A stretch of 64,000 nucleotides of DNA from a bacterium. Its GTDB lineage: Bacteria; UBP15; UBA6099; JAJRTR01. The translations under genes and the position numbers were made by a program. Positions 1 through 9,340 of the stretch are shown in pieces (positions within the stretch are counted from its first letter, which is position 1; each line of letters opens with the position of its first letter). The stretch covers positions 1 to 64,000 of the forward strand of contig JAJRTR010000182.1 of the NCBI GenBank assembly GCA_024278215.1, in the 5' to 3' direction. The notes under the pieces are model-generated. The model did no database searches and was not told where the DNA came from. It was given only the letters and a program-made list of their open reading frames with translations.

Positions 1-173
1 ACGCAGGATGGTAAAGAAATGCTGAAAAGAGATCGGGGAAAGCTGGAGCTTCCAGTTACAGGCGTTTCCAAGGTAGACCTTGGAAACGATGAAACACTGT
101 GTGCCGTGCTCAAACCGCATTTGTTTGGGCACGAAAATGCGACCTGTTTGGTTCCGGCTTTGTCAGATTAGGG
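1..173. repeat. Repeat R5, copy 1 (window edge)
   Basis: This stretch is repeated in inverted orientation at 43542-43714 with roughly 90% identity by eye. It probably continues beyond the window start. It contains a self-complementary piece around CCAAGGTAGACCTTGG, which could form a hairpin. Reading frame 2 of the first 25 bases ends in a TGA (23-25) after R-R-M-V-K-K-C, the same ending as the gene remnant next to the other copy, so the repeat seems to include the tail of a multi-copy gene. Bases 174-460 hold nothing I recognise. Confidence 0.75.
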
Positions 174-460
174 TGTATTAGCATAACTTTTACATTATAA
201 TATATATATATAGCGTTAATTACAATTGTCAATGATATTGCCAAGAATATAGCGGGGTATGCGGAAAACATCGGAATTTGTTGCAGATTATTATGTCTGT
301 ATAGTTAGGCTGTGTAGCCCTGATCCTATAAAACACTCGTATCTAAATAGGGATTCTGAAGGAAGGGAAAATATTTTGCTCTGAAATCAGGGGAACAATT
401 CTATTCGCGATAATCCCTGTTCAAGAAAGTGACACGCATGTAACCGCTGTATGTCGGTAT

Positions 461-1294
461 TTACTTTCTGAAACACGCGCTGATTTCATAGCACAATGGA
501 CCCGGTATAACAGGCCGGAACACAGCGTCCATAGCGTCTGCAAGGGGCGCAAGACGCATGAAAACGCGTCCGGGCCGCCGGAACCGTTTCACCCGCGCCC
601 ATAGCAACCAGTGTAAAGAATGGAAAAACGAGTGTCCCCCCATGCGCACCAGTGTGAATCCTGCATCCTGCCCCAGCGTGCGCAAATCACTCGCCGAGTA
701 ACTCTTTTCCTGTTCATGGTCGAACGATTCCGAGCCGCTCCGGCCCAGCATGCGCATAGCGATAGACGGCAGAAACATCACAATGCGAACCATGCCGTCC
801 ACTACCCGGCTGCCGAACGCTTGTGGCTCACGGAAAATCAGAAACAGCCCGCCGGGAGCAAGCACCCTGTGTACCTCCTGAAAAAACGATTCCTCATCAA
901 CCATATGGTGCAGAAATCCCGCGCCGAATATGAAACTCACAGATGCGTCACGAAACGGCAACTGCTCGGAGTCCGCACGAACAGGTACAACATCGAGACC
1001 GTTGTGCTGAGCCAGTTCGCGTGTGGCAACCAGCATACCTGTGGAGATGTCGGTACTCACGATATGCGGCAGGATGACGGTGGCCATCAGGCAGCAACTC
1101 AGCCGTCCGGTTCCACACGCCAGTTCCAGAGCCGGACCGACCGGCAACCTGCCCCCGCCGGCACGGCGACACACTTCAGAGGCTACGGCGAGCGCGCGCT
1201 TACTGCTTAAGCGCTCGGGCGGCGGCGTGTCCAGTGTGTCATAGTAATCTACATTCGCCTGCTTGATGTCTTCAGGCCGTGCACCGGGCTCCAT
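461..1294 (-). CDS. Class I SAM-dependent methyltransferase
   Basis: A 277-residue protein of the Methyltransf_11/25 type. Motif I is L-E-L-A-C-G-T-G-R (about residues 56-64), followed by the acidic strand ending S-T-D and the post-motif F-L-H-H-M, then V-L-A-P-G-G (motif III). It should transfer a methyl group from SAM to a small molecule; the substrate cannot be read from the sequence. The C-terminal third (L-G-Q-D-A-G-F and a hydrophobic stretch) is typical of ubiquinone/lipid-type methyltransferases. I chose the ATG at 1292-1294 because GGAGGG lies 4 nt upstream; a GTG 12 nt further upstream overlaps that ribosome binding site. It lies about 50 bp downstream of the esterase gene on the same strand and may be cotranscribed with it. 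Confidence 0.8.
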   Translation of the reverse strand: MEPGARPEDIKQANVDYYDTLDTPPPERLSSKRALAVASEVCRRAGGGRLPVGPALELACGTGRLSCCLMATVILPHIVSTDISTGMLVATRELAQHNGLDVVPVRADSEQLPFRDASVSFIFGAGFLHHMVDEESFFQEVHRVLAPGGLFLIFREPQAFGSRVVDGMVRIVMFLPSIAMRMLGRSGSESFDHEQEKSYSASDLRTLGQDAGFTLVRMGGHSFFHSLHWLLWARVKRFRRPGRVFMRLAPLADAMDAVFRPVIPGPLCYEISACFRK

Positions 1295-1345
1295 AAAACC
1301 CTCCACAATTCGTTCTTCAACAACAGGTCAGTATATGTCGCGCCG

Positions 1346-3025
1346 TTATTGCTCATTGCTGTTTGTCATCAAAGATTCGAAATAGCCGCACTTGGCCGGT
1401 TTGTAGTTTGTGAGCACTTCGCTTTCGACGTCTATGCGCAGGTAAGAACCTTCCGGCAATGTGAATGCCGGCCAGTGCGGGACACCGGCGGCGGCGGGGA
1501 CACCCGATCGGGCGAACGAACTCCAGAGCAATATCATGTCTTTAGCCACTTTGTAATTTTTCTTCGATTTGAAATTGAAGTTCAGCACCTTGAATTGCCC
1601 GAAAATGAAAGCGAGTTCCGAACCGTGGAACGCGCCCCAGTCTTTAGCCATTCCTTTTTCATCGGGCGCTTTCGCGAAGTTGTACAGGTAGGTGTTAGCG
1701 CCGGCCTTCGACAGCAGCGTAGCCATTAAAAGGCTCGGGCATGTAAAACCCATATCGCCGACTATCTCGTTATACGCTTTGCGTGGTGAATCGTAGTTTT
1801 CGAGTGGGTAAAGTTCTTTGATCTTTTCCGGATCGCCGGCGAGTCCGAAATCGTTTTTTATTTCCTCGATATTTTTCGCGAGTTCCTTATCGAAGTTCTC
1901 CGGCGTGTCGACCTTTCTTCCGAGAGTGAAATACGATGTCTCATCCTTGTTGCTGCCGACTATAATGTCCTGGACGTTTTTGTTGTAAATTCCTTCGGCG
2001 AGCATCCTCAGGGGCGGCTCGGGGATGAGCGGGCCGCCGATTGTCGGCCCGAATCCGAAGGAGTCCGTCTTCGCGCCGAGTTTTTCACCGTCGCCGTCCG
2101 ATTTGCCTATGTGCATGGCCGGTCGCGCCGTTTCCTGAAACACAACGGCGTCGACAGCGCGGAGACATTCAAGCACATTTGTGGATTCGTCGCAGCCCAG
2201 CATCGCGGCAATCGCCAGTCCGTCCGCATCCGCGTCGTCAAAAGTTCTTCCGATATACGTCATCGGTCCGCTCTCGATAATAGCCCTGTGGAACAAGCCG
2301 GCGGACAGTGGAGACAACACATGGATACCCACGCTCATGCCGCCCGCGGATTCGCCGAAAACGGTTATGTTGTTCGGGTCGCCCCCGAAGTTCGCGATAT
2401 TGTTTTTTACCCACTTGAGCGCGAGCGTCTGATCGAGCATTCCATAGTTGCCCCGCCCGCCGGTCGCCTCGAGCGCCGGATGCGAAAAGAACCCGAACAC
2501 ACCGAGCCTGTAGTTGAATGTTACAACCACGACACCGCCTTTCGCCGCCAGTTTAGTTCCGTTGTATTCTATCAGGTCCGCACCGCCCGAGCCGGAAATG
2601 AAACCGCCGCCGTGTATGAAGACCATGACCGGTTTCTTCGCTCCATCTTTCGAAAAAGGCTGCCACACATTCAGGTAGAGACAGTCTTCACTGCCGATAA
2701 CTTCGCCCCCGCCCGTGACCATGCTCATCAATGGATATTGCACACATATATTGCCATACTCGAAAGCTTCAATCGTGTCTTCCCACGGAGCGGGCGGTTG
2801 TGGTGGCGCAAAACGCAGTTCGCCGACCGGAGGCGCGGCATACGGGATGCCCTCGAACTCACACACCTTCGCTTTCTCGATTACTCTGCCTGTGACCGCC
2901 CCACTGTCTGTCCGCACTCCCGCGCAATCGGGAACCTGCGCATAAATGGCCGCTCCCGATACTGCTATAAAAAGCATTATTGCCGACAATATTATTCTGA
3001 TACCGTTATTCAGCGCGTTTGTCAT
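1346..3025 (-). CDS. Secreted type B carboxylesterase
   Basis: A 559-residue alpha/beta-hydrolase of the carboxylesterase type B family (PF00135; para-nitrobenzyl esterase/cholinesterase-like). Visible motifs: E-D-C-L-Y-L-N-V (113-120), the oxyanion H-G-G-G-F (138-142), the nucleophile elbow G-E-S-A-G-G with Ser226, N-K-D-E-T in the region of the catalytic acid, and F-H-G-S-E-L-A-F for the catalytic His. An N-terminal hydrophobic segment ending A-I-Y-A-Q (about residue 30) looks like a Sec signal peptide, so the enzyme probably acts in the periplasm or outside on ester substrates. The start at 3025 is preceded by GGAGGG 10 nt upstream; longer reading frames to 3226 add a non-signal-like extension and are rejected. 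Confidence 0.88.
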   Translation of the reverse strand: MTNALNNGIRIILSAIMLFIAVSGAAIYAQVPDCAGVRTDSGAVTGRVIEKAKVCEFEGIPYAAPPVGELRFAPPQPPAPWEDTIEAFEYGNICVQYPLMSMVTGGGEVIGSEDCLYLNVWQPFSKDGAKKPVMVFIHGGGFISGSGGADLIEYNGTKLAAKGGVVVVTFNYRLGVFGFFSHPALEATGGRGNYGMLDQTLALKWVKNNIANFGGDPNNITVFGESAGGMSVGIHVLSPLSAGLFHRAIIESGPMTYIGRTFDDADADGLAIAAMLGCDESTNVLECLRAVDAVVFQETARPAMHIGKSDGDGEKLGAKTDSFGFGPTIGGPLIPEPPLRMLAEGIYNKNVQDIIVGSNKDETSYFTLGRKVDTPENFDKELAKNIEEIKNDFGLAGDPEKIKELYPLENYDSPRKAYNEIVGDMGFTCPSLLMATLLSKAGANTYLYNFAKAPDEKGMAKDWGAFHGSELAFIFGQFKVLNFNFKSKKNYKVAKDMILLWSSFARSGVPAAAGVPHWPAFTLPEGSYLRIDVESEVLTNYKPAKCGYFESLMTNSNEQ

Positions 3026-3218
3026 AGTACAGATACCCTCCGCCTTCGCCAGGATAATGAATTGTATCATGAAACGGTTAAGAGTGCAGCAGCAGAGCGC
3101 GAAAGGGTTGTGTAACAACGTGGTGTCGCGAGAATATTGAATGGTGAACGATGCGCGTTCAGACAATACGTTTTCGGGGTGAACTTTGGAAACGATGAGA
3201 AATAATGGGGCGGTAGTA

Positions 3219-3255
3219 ACCCGCATATTTCACCAATGCGGCCCAAAAACGAGAG
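3219..3255. repeat. R3-type hairpin end, solo
   Basis: Short palindromic end of the R3 family (CCCGCAT ... ATGCGG) between the esterase and typA. The same motif recurs at 13435-13460, 25555-25580, 32780, 34635, 54645-54670 and 63499. It lies just after the typA stop, so it may also act as a transcript 3' hairpin, but no T-run follows. Confidence 0.55.
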
Positions 3256-3317
3256 CATTTATTTGACAGTTGCTGCGAAAACCGATCGAGCAGGCTGATG
3301 TCGAGATCGGGAAAGAT

Positions 3318-5129
3318 TCAGACAGATCGTTCTTTGCGGGCTTTTCTCTTGCGGTCGGACTTGAGCAGGAGTTTTTTTCGCAGGCGTATATGGTGCGGAG
3401 TGATTTCGACATACTCGTCATCCTGAATATATTCAATAGCGGCATCGAGGGACATGTCGACAGGCGGTTTCAGCTTTATCGCGTCGTCGGCGCCGGATGC
3501 GCGCATGTTGGTGAGCTCTTTGCCCTTGAGCGGATTGACGACAAGGTCCGCGCCCTTGTTGTGTTCGCCGATTATCATGCCGTCGTAGACTTCCGTGCCG
3601 GGACTGATGAACAGAGGGCCGCGTTCCTGGAGATTGTTAAGCGCGAAAGCAACGGCAGTACCTGTGAAGCCGCTGATCATGGAACCGGCCTGCCGTTTTT
3701 TTATTTCGCCGCAGTGCGGGCCGTAGTGGTCGAAAGCGTGATACAACACGCCTTCGCCATGTGTCATCGTCAGGATCGCGGACCGGAAACCAAGCAGGCC
3801 CCTTGTCGGTATCTCGAACTCGATGACTGTGCGGTCACCGGCTCTGCTCATATTTTCTATGTTGCCGCGCCGCAGGTTTATTGATTCGATAACGGTGCCG
3901 GACATCTCTTCGGGCACAGTGATTACACCCTTTTCGATAGGTTCGTATTTCTTTCCGCCGACTTCTTTCATTATGACTTCGGGCCGTGACACCTGTAGTT
4001 CGTAGCCCTCGCGGCGCATGTTTTCTATCACTACCGAGAGGTGCATTTCGCCGCGCCCCAGCACTCTGAAACTGTCTGTGGCGTTCTCGAAGTCGATCTT
4101 GAGTCCGACATTCGATTCGGTTTCACGCAGGAGGCGCGCCTGCAGGTGGCGGCTGGTGACGTATTTGCCGTCCTTGCCCGAGAACGGCGAATTGTTTATC
4201 AGGAACGTCATTGCCAGCGTGGGCTGATCCACACTGATTGCGGGCAGTGGTTCGGCATCTTCGCTGTCGGCGATGGTTTCGCCGACGTATATGTCGGGAA
4301 TACCTGCGATTGCGACGATGTCGCCCGCGACGACTTCGTCGACCTCCACACGATCAAGGCCCTTGAACGAATAGACCTTCGTCGTTTTCGCCGGTCGGCG
4401 GGCACCGTTTGCATCCATGACGACGACGGGCATATTGCCCCTCACGCGGCCTTCATAAACCCTGCCGACAGCGATGCGACCGACATAGTTGTCATAAGCC
4501 AGCGTCGCCGGCTGCATACGGAAACCTTTGCCTGTCTCGGCAACGGCGGGCTTGACGTTTTCCATGATGAAATCGAACAGCGGGGTGATGTCCACACGGG
4601 GATCATCAAGCTTGCGCACGGCGATACCTTCACGCGCGATCGTGAAAATATAAGGAAAATCAAGTTGCTCTTCGGTGGCGCCGAGACTGTCGAAAAGGTC
4701 GAGCGTAAGGTCCAGCACCTTATCGGCGCGTGCCATTGGCTTGTCTATTTTGTTTATGACGACAAGAATCTTCAGACCGAGTTCCATAGCTTTCCCCAGC
4801 ACGAAACGGGTCTGGGGCATCGGCCCCTCATAGGCGTCGATCAGAAGCAGGGTGGCGTCCACCGAACGCAGTACCCGCTCGACCTCGGAGCCGAAATCCG
4901 CATGGCCGGGTGTGTCTATGATATTTATCTTTGTGCCCTTGTATTCGAGGGCTGCGTTTTTCGCGTAAATAGTGATGCCGCGCTCGCGCTCCTGGGCGTT
5001 ACTGTCCATCACACAATCAACAATCTCCTTCCTCGTCGAGATCGCACCACTTGCTTTCAGAAGCGCGTCGATCAGTGTTGTCTTGCCGTGGTCGACATGC
5101 GCAATATTTGCAATATTCCTGATTTCCAT
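3318..5129 (-). CDS. typA: TypA/BipA ribosome-associated translational GTPase
   Basis: A 603-residue translational GTPase of the TypA/BipA family, at the usual length (about 605). G1 is A-H-V-D-H-G-K-T (10-17), switch I contains E-R-E-R-G-I-T (47-53), G3 is D-T-P-G-H (72-76) and G4 is N-K-I-D (126-129). The EF-Tu domain II, EF-G-like domains and the TypA-specific C-terminal region follow in order. In other bacteria the protein binds the 70S ribosome and supports 50S assembly and growth under stress or cold. It acts in the cytoplasm. The ATG at 5127-5129 has only a weak upstream GGTAA. There is no obvious operon partner: about 300 bp separate it from the gene upstream. Confidence 0.97.
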   Translation of the reverse strand: MEIRNIANIAHVDHGKTTLIDALLKASGAISTRKEIVDCVMDSNAQERERGITIYAKNAALEYKGTKINIIDTPGHADFGSEVERVLRSVDATLLLIDAYEGPMPQTRFVLGKAMELGLKILVVINKIDKPMARADKVLDLTLDLFDSLGATEEQLDFPYIFTIAREGIAVRKLDDPRVDITPLFDFIMENVKPAVAETGKGFRMQPATLAYDNYVGRIAVGRVYEGRVRGNMPVVVMDANGARRPAKTTKVYSFKGLDRVEVDEVVAGDIVAIAGIPDIYVGETIADSEDAEPLPAISVDQPTLAMTFLINNSPFSGKDGKYVTSRHLQARLLRETESNVGLKIDFENATDSFRVLGRGEMHLSVVIENMRREGYELQVSRPEVIMKEVGGKKYEPIEKGVITVPEEMSGTVIESINLRRGNIENMSRAGDRTVIEFEIPTRGLLGFRSAILTMTHGEGVLYHAFDHYGPHCGEIKKRQAGSMISGFTGTAVAFALNNLQERGPLFISPGTEVYDGMIIGEHNKGADLVVNPLKGKELTNMRASGADDAIKLKPPVDMSLDAAIEYIQDDEYVEITPHHIRLRKKLLLKSDRKRKARKERSV

Positions 5130-5215
5130 TTACCGTTACCGTTTATTCTCAATACAGCCGCGCAATATCCGTCCTGCCTGTTCGATCAGTGCGGCGGCAT
5201 CGTTTTTCATCTCTG

Positions 5216-5279
5216 GAGCCGATTGCAGGATTCTCGTTCCGCCGTGGTCGAGCGACGAACATGATTTCGCAATCGGCTC
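5216..5279. repeat. Short degenerate R1 element
   Basis: A 64-bp element with inverted ends GAGCCGATTGCAGGATT and its near-complement (GATTTCGCAATCGGCTC). The right half matches the right end of the full 179-bp R1 copies (ACGAACATGATTT versus ACGAACATAATTT). It looks like an internally deleted or GC-shifted member. The rest of 5130-5434 shows nothing recognisable. Confidence 0.55.
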
Positions 5280-5434
5280 TCCGTTTTATCATTACAGGAC
5301 TTGTCCCGAACCGGGGCAAACACAACTGGTCGCAGCACATCATTATAAGAGTTTTTATCAATTTGGGAATACTTACGCAAATCCGGTTGCCGCCGCGTCG
5401 AATCAATGCAGTCCGCATATCTCGCAAAGACAGT

Positions 5435-8293
5435 CTAAATATCGATGACAGCCGCCGGGAAGAGATCGAGCACGAGAACAGCGACCGCGCTTCCCTTTTG
5501 TACATCGGCGGGCACTGTCGATATTACTTCCGACACCGCGCCGTCCGCTTCTGTGCGCACCTCCACCCTGTTGTTGTCGATCAGGCGTCCTTTTTCCGTG
5601 TCTATCATCACGATATGAACCCAGTGCTCGGCTTCCATGTATTTCGCGCCGCCGAATGTTGCCCTTATAATGTCCGAATCCTGCTCGATTCCGATCTTAA
5701 GTTTTCGGGGCATTTCAAGCGATTCATCGGCAAACGGCAATGTTGTGTATGTCAGGAAAGCGACTGCCATGTCATCCTCGTCGGCCATTTTCATGACGCG
5801 CAGCAGATCGACAAAGTCGGGCATGTTATGTATTGACGTCCTCGCGTAAGCGGAACCGTTCGCTATGCCGGGTTCGTCCGTGAGGCGGCCTGCAAACTGC
5901 ATACTGTCAAGGTACACATTCGCACCCTGGGCGTTTATGCGGGCCTTGCCTGTGAACTTGATGAATTCGTCTTTGAACACCCCGGTCGCGATTATTTTAT
6001 TCGCCGCTTTCGCCGCAAATTCGTAGCCCCCGCCCGTGTCCACGAGCCCGCAACCGGCAACGACGACAAAACCCTTTTCATCATTCACATAAACAGGTGC
6101 AAGCGCATAATTGTGCGCGTCCAGCGCGGCCTGTGCGAGCGCGTCGATTTCCTTGGGTGTGCTCAAAGCGAATCCTTTTATAATAATTCCCGGCGTTCCC
6201 GCATCCGTGGGTGTAAAAGCAAAACCATCGCCGGTACGCGCTGCCGTATGGAAATCTATTGAAGTGTTGAACGCGCGCAGTTCGCCTTCCGCCTCATATT
6301 TCCCTGATACTTTTATCGAATAATCAGTATCGTATTCCATGAAACCGTCGGGGATGATGTATATGTACCGCAGCCTGGAATCGCACATCGAGCGGTGCGG
6401 CAGTTCCGGCGATATCGCGACGTTGACGGAATCGGGATACAGTTCGGAACGACAGACATCGCCATTGTGGTCCACAGCGAACAGAGCGAGGTTCAGATTT
6501 GACTCGATGGAAATATCGGCGGGCGGCTGGAACAGCGGCGCCCCGCACCGGTCGAGCAGGACAATCGCCTCGCCGCCTGCCGGTATGCCGGGTCTCAGGG
6601 CATCGTCGCCCGGCGCGAAGCACAGGCGCTCGTCCTGCCGGTTTCGGAAATAGTAGTCACGCGGCACAGCGAAAACCTCGCCCGTTGTCGAACCGAAATA
6701 AATGGTGCCGTCCGGTCCGAAAGTGGGCGACGCGTTCAGGTCGTTCTCGGCGACACCGGCATTTGTATGCAGCGACCACACGCGGCGTCCGCCGGGACTG
6801 ATGCAGTATAATTTACCATTCTGGTTGCCAATATAAATAAGTCCGTCGGGCGCGATCACCGGCGTGCATTTTATGGGAGCGTCGGTGCGATACACCCATT
6901 TCCTGCGTCCGAAACGGTCGAGGCAATACACGCCGCCGTCGTCGGAGCCGATCACGACATCGCCGGCTCCGGTTATCGCGGGCGAGCCGTATATCATTCC
7001 CATTGTCTGGTATGTCCAGAAAACGGTTCCGTCCTCGGGCGCAATCGCATAAACTCTGCCGTCGAAGCAGCCGAAAAACATCTCTCCGTATTCGCCCATG
7101 GCAGGTGACGAGGACACGGCACCGCCCACCCTGCGCACCCACCTGCGCGCTCCGGTCTTCGTGTCGACCGCGTGGATATCGCACGCGAGAGTGCCTGCGA
7201 AAACGCTGTCGCCGTCCGGGCTCAGGAGCGGCTTGGTCCAGATAACGCCCGCCGGGTACGTATCCGTATAATAATCCCACACGAGGTTGCCGTCCGAGTC
7301 TATTTTATACAGCCGGTTGTCGTCGCTGCCTGCGTAAATAAAGATTCTCCCGCCTTCCTCGGATAGTGTGAGATTGCCCTCGAAAAAACTGGCGAGGTGC
7401 ATGTCGGGTTTGTTCAGGTCTTCGAAGTGGCGACCGTAGAATTGCCACAGGACACGGCCGTCTTTCGGATCGATCTTCCAAATACGGCCCTGGTTCTGGT
7501 TGCCGTTTTCATCCACATCGGTCGACGCCATATAGAGGAACCCGTCTTTGCCGAGCGCGCCGGTCGAGTCGATATACATCATGCGGCTGTCGTGGATGCG
7601 CCACCTCACAGAGACGTCCGGCGCGAGCGAGACGAACTCGCCGTCCGCATGGCCCGTATACAGGTTGCCCCGGCGGTCGACGATTGCGCTGGGCCAGATC
7701 AGCGCGCCTATTTTTGTCGCCCATAGAGTCGCGTCCTCCGCCGGTGCCGCCCTGAAGGCCGACACACGACTCCTGCTGAGCGCCGAGTAGTGATAGCTCG
7801 GATACGCCGCCTCCGCATCCAGCCCGCCAAAGAAATCCGACACCCGCTCCCTGTACAGCAAGGCGAGCTTCTGCACGATTATCTCGTCCATCGATTCCAT
7901 TATTTTGAAAAGACTGTCGACCGCTTCTGCGAACTTCATCGTGATCAATGCACGTGGGACACGTCTCTTGAACTCGCGGAAACGCTCCCGCAGCCTGTTG
8001 CGCGCTTCGACGACATCAGCGCCGATCGTGCTGTTGACAGTCGCCGGGTCGTTCACAACAGGCAACATCCGGCTTGTGGTCAGATCGACAAGCTCGACAG
8101 CCCCGACGATAGCAGCAGCGGTTGCGCCTATTGTTCCTTCCGTCGCCGCTTCGAGTTTCGCGCGGCATTCGAGGAACCGCACCTTGAGCGCCGCTGTTTC
8201 CTCTATCAGCTCGACGCGCGTCCTGCGTTTTCGGAATACGCCTGCCGGAAATCTTTCCGCAGTTTCCCAGAATGAATCTCTCAGTGAGGTCAT
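5435..8293 (-). CDS. Large PQQ/BamB-type beta-propeller protein
   Basis: A 952-residue protein of unknown function. Residues 1-190 are charged and probably helical. About residues 195-560 form a PQQ-like repeat propeller: successive blades carry G-x-I/V-Y-x-G and K-I-D-x-K-x-G-R-x-L-W type motifs (for example W-K-I-D-P-K-D-G-R-V-L-W). About residues 600-950 are an extra domain I do not recognise. No signal peptide is visible, unlike BamB or PQQ dehydrogenases, so it may be cytoplasmic or depend on its partner. The start at 8293 has AGGACAGGACT just upstream and overlaps the stop of the upstream membrane-protein gene as ATGA (8290-8293), indicating translational coupling. No PQQ-dehydrogenase catalytic motif was seen. 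Confidence 0.8.
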   Translation of the reverse strand: MTSLRDSFWETAERFPAGVFRKRRTRVELIEETAALKVRFLECRAKLEAATEGTIGATAAAIVGAVELVDLTTSRMLPVVNDPATVNSTIGADVVEARNRLRERFREFKRRVPRALITMKFAEAVDSLFKIMESMDEIIVQKLALLYRERVSDFFGGLDAEAAYPSYHYSALSRSRVSAFRAAPAEDATLWATKIGALIWPSAIVDRRGNLYTGHADGEFVSLAPDVSVRWRIHDSRMMYIDSTGALGKDGFLYMASTDVDENGNQNQGRIWKIDPKDGRVLWQFYGRHFEDLNKPDMHLASFFEGNLTLSEEGGRIFIYAGSDDNRLYKIDSDGNLVWDYYTDTYPAGVIWTKPLLSPDGDSVFAGTLACDIHAVDTKTGARRWVRRVGGAVSSSPAMGEYGEMFFGCFDGRVYAIAPEDGTVFWTYQTMGMIYGSPAITGAGDVVIGSDDGGVYCLDRFGRRKWVYRTDAPIKCTPVIAPDGLIYIGNQNGKLYCISPGGRRVWSLHTNAGVAENDLNASPTFGPDGTIYFGSTTGEVFAVPRDYYFRNRQDERLCFAPGDDALRPGIPAGGEAIVLLDRCGAPLFQPPADISIESNLNLALFAVDHNGDVCRSELYPDSVNVAISPELPHRSMCDSRLRYIYIIPDGFMEYDTDYSIKVSGKYEAEGELRAFNTSIDFHTAARTGDGFAFTPTDAGTPGIIIKGFALSTPKEIDALAQAALDAHNYALAPVYVNDEKGFVVVAGCGLVDTGGGYEFAAKAANKIIATGVFKDEFIKFTGKARINAQGANVYLDSMQFAGRLTDEPGIANGSAYARTSIHNMPDFVDLLRVMKMADEDDMAVAFLTYTTLPFADESLEMPRKLKIGIEQDSDIIRATFGGAKYMEAEHWVHIVMIDTEKGRLIDNNRVEVRTEADGAVSEVISTVPADVQKGSAVAVLVLDLFPAAVIDI

Positions 8294-8997
8294 AGTCCTG
8301 TCCTTTCGCCGGTCACTTCCTCCATACACGGAAGCGCCGGCTGTTGTTTTTCATTCAGCCATCGAGCGGGTCGGAGTTTAACAAGCAGAAGGTAGAACAC
8401 AATTGATACAATGAACCAGGTTATTTGTATCAGCACGGTGATGTTGTACCCGTGGACACGGAATATTACGGGATTCCACCAGTATTCGTAATATGACCAA
8501 CCGTCATTGAAGGTGCTGGACAGTTCGACGGCCAGGGCGGACACCTGTCCCCAGACCAGCATTACAAGGAGTTCAGGGAAACTGAATTTCCGCAACGCCT
8601 GCTTCCCGCGGATTGCATATATCAGCCACACGCCGATGATAAAAATCATACCGTCCCACAGCGAGTGGGCGACCACGAACACCGAGTAATGAGTGATCAG
8701 CGGGCGATGCCATAGAATGATCGGCATAGAAGTCCCTTCGGCGCTCAGGACAAAAACAGGTATCTCGAATATTGCTCCCACAAACACGCCGATCCAGAAA
8801 AAATACCACAGGCGCTTATTTATGCGACCGGTCCTGTACAGAAGATAGAAAAACAGCGGCGCGGCAAATCCGACAAGAAGATCAAGGTAATAATAGGACT
8901 GTTTGAAAAGTTCCGTCACTGTCTGCGTCTCCGAAAAAAAAGTATAGTGTGTGTTCCTGCTTATGTTTCCAGTAATACTCCGCTCCGCGTTCACCAT
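8290..8997 (-). CDS. Multi-pass membrane protein, unknown
   Basis: A 235-residue integral membrane protein with about five or six hydrophobic segments (for example L-L-V-G-F-A-A-P-L-F-F-Y-L-L near residue 40 and W-F-I-V-S-I-V-F-Y-L-L-L near 205). Trp and Tyr are frequent. I cannot name a family. It is the first gene of a two-gene unit; its TGA overlaps the ATG of the propeller gene by four bases, so the two products are probably made in fixed ratio and may form a complex at the membrane. The ATG at 8995-8997 has AAGAAG about 5 nt upstream. Confidence 0.75.
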   Translation of the reverse strand: MVNAERSITGNISRNTHYTFFSETQTVTELFKQSYYYLDLLVGFAAPLFFYLLYRTGRINKRLWYFFWIGVFVGAIFEIPVFVLSAEGTSMPIILWHRPLITHYSVFVVAHSLWDGMIFIIGVWLIYAIRGKQALRKFSFPELLVMLVWGQVSALAVELSSTFNDGWSYYEYWWNPVIFRVHGYNITVLIQITWFIVSIVFYLLLVKLRPARWLNEKQQPALPCMEEVTGERTGL

Positions 8998-9275
8998 AAT
9001 ATCTTCTTGGCGACAACATGTTGTCGCTTACGGCACGATAAGGGTCTTAAGGGCCTATTGTATTGTTTTTGCTTATGTGATTATACTGGAAAGTCTGCGC
9101 TATTCACACTTTTTCAAGGAACACGGCAGCCAGCTTGATTGGGGGAAATTCTCCGGTCTTGCATCGTAGTTGAGCCGCTGCATGTGTGCCGTGCTCATGC
9201 TCACTTATAGGACGTCATATCTCCGGATGAATACGTTATCTCAACTACATTATTATACGAATGTTATTATGAAGC

Positions 9276-9303
9276 TTGCCATATCGTATACGATTGTTAT
9301 ATT
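9276..9303 (+). promoter_or_regulatory. Candidate sigma70-type promoter of the PAS kinase
   Basis: TTGCCA at 9276-9281 and TATATT at 9298-9303 with a 16-bp spacer, about 37 bp upstream of the kinase ATG. The intervening AT-rich tract lies in the divergent region between the kinase and the 8.3-9.0 kb membrane-protein gene. Confidence 0.45.
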
Positions 9304-9340
9304 ATTGTGAAAAATATGTTGCCCTGTACTGGAGTTTGAC

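Noticed and set aside
1346-3226. Longer esterase start at 3226
   Set aside because: The extra 67 residues precede a clear signal peptide and overlap a repeat; the ATG at 3025 has a good ribosome binding site.
4041-5264. A 407-codon frame on the plus strand antisense to typA, with others over the esterase, the PAS kinase and the GH35-like gene
   Set aside because: They mirror strongly coding frames on the opposite strand, lack ribosome binding sites and family motifs, and arise from GC-biased third codon positions.
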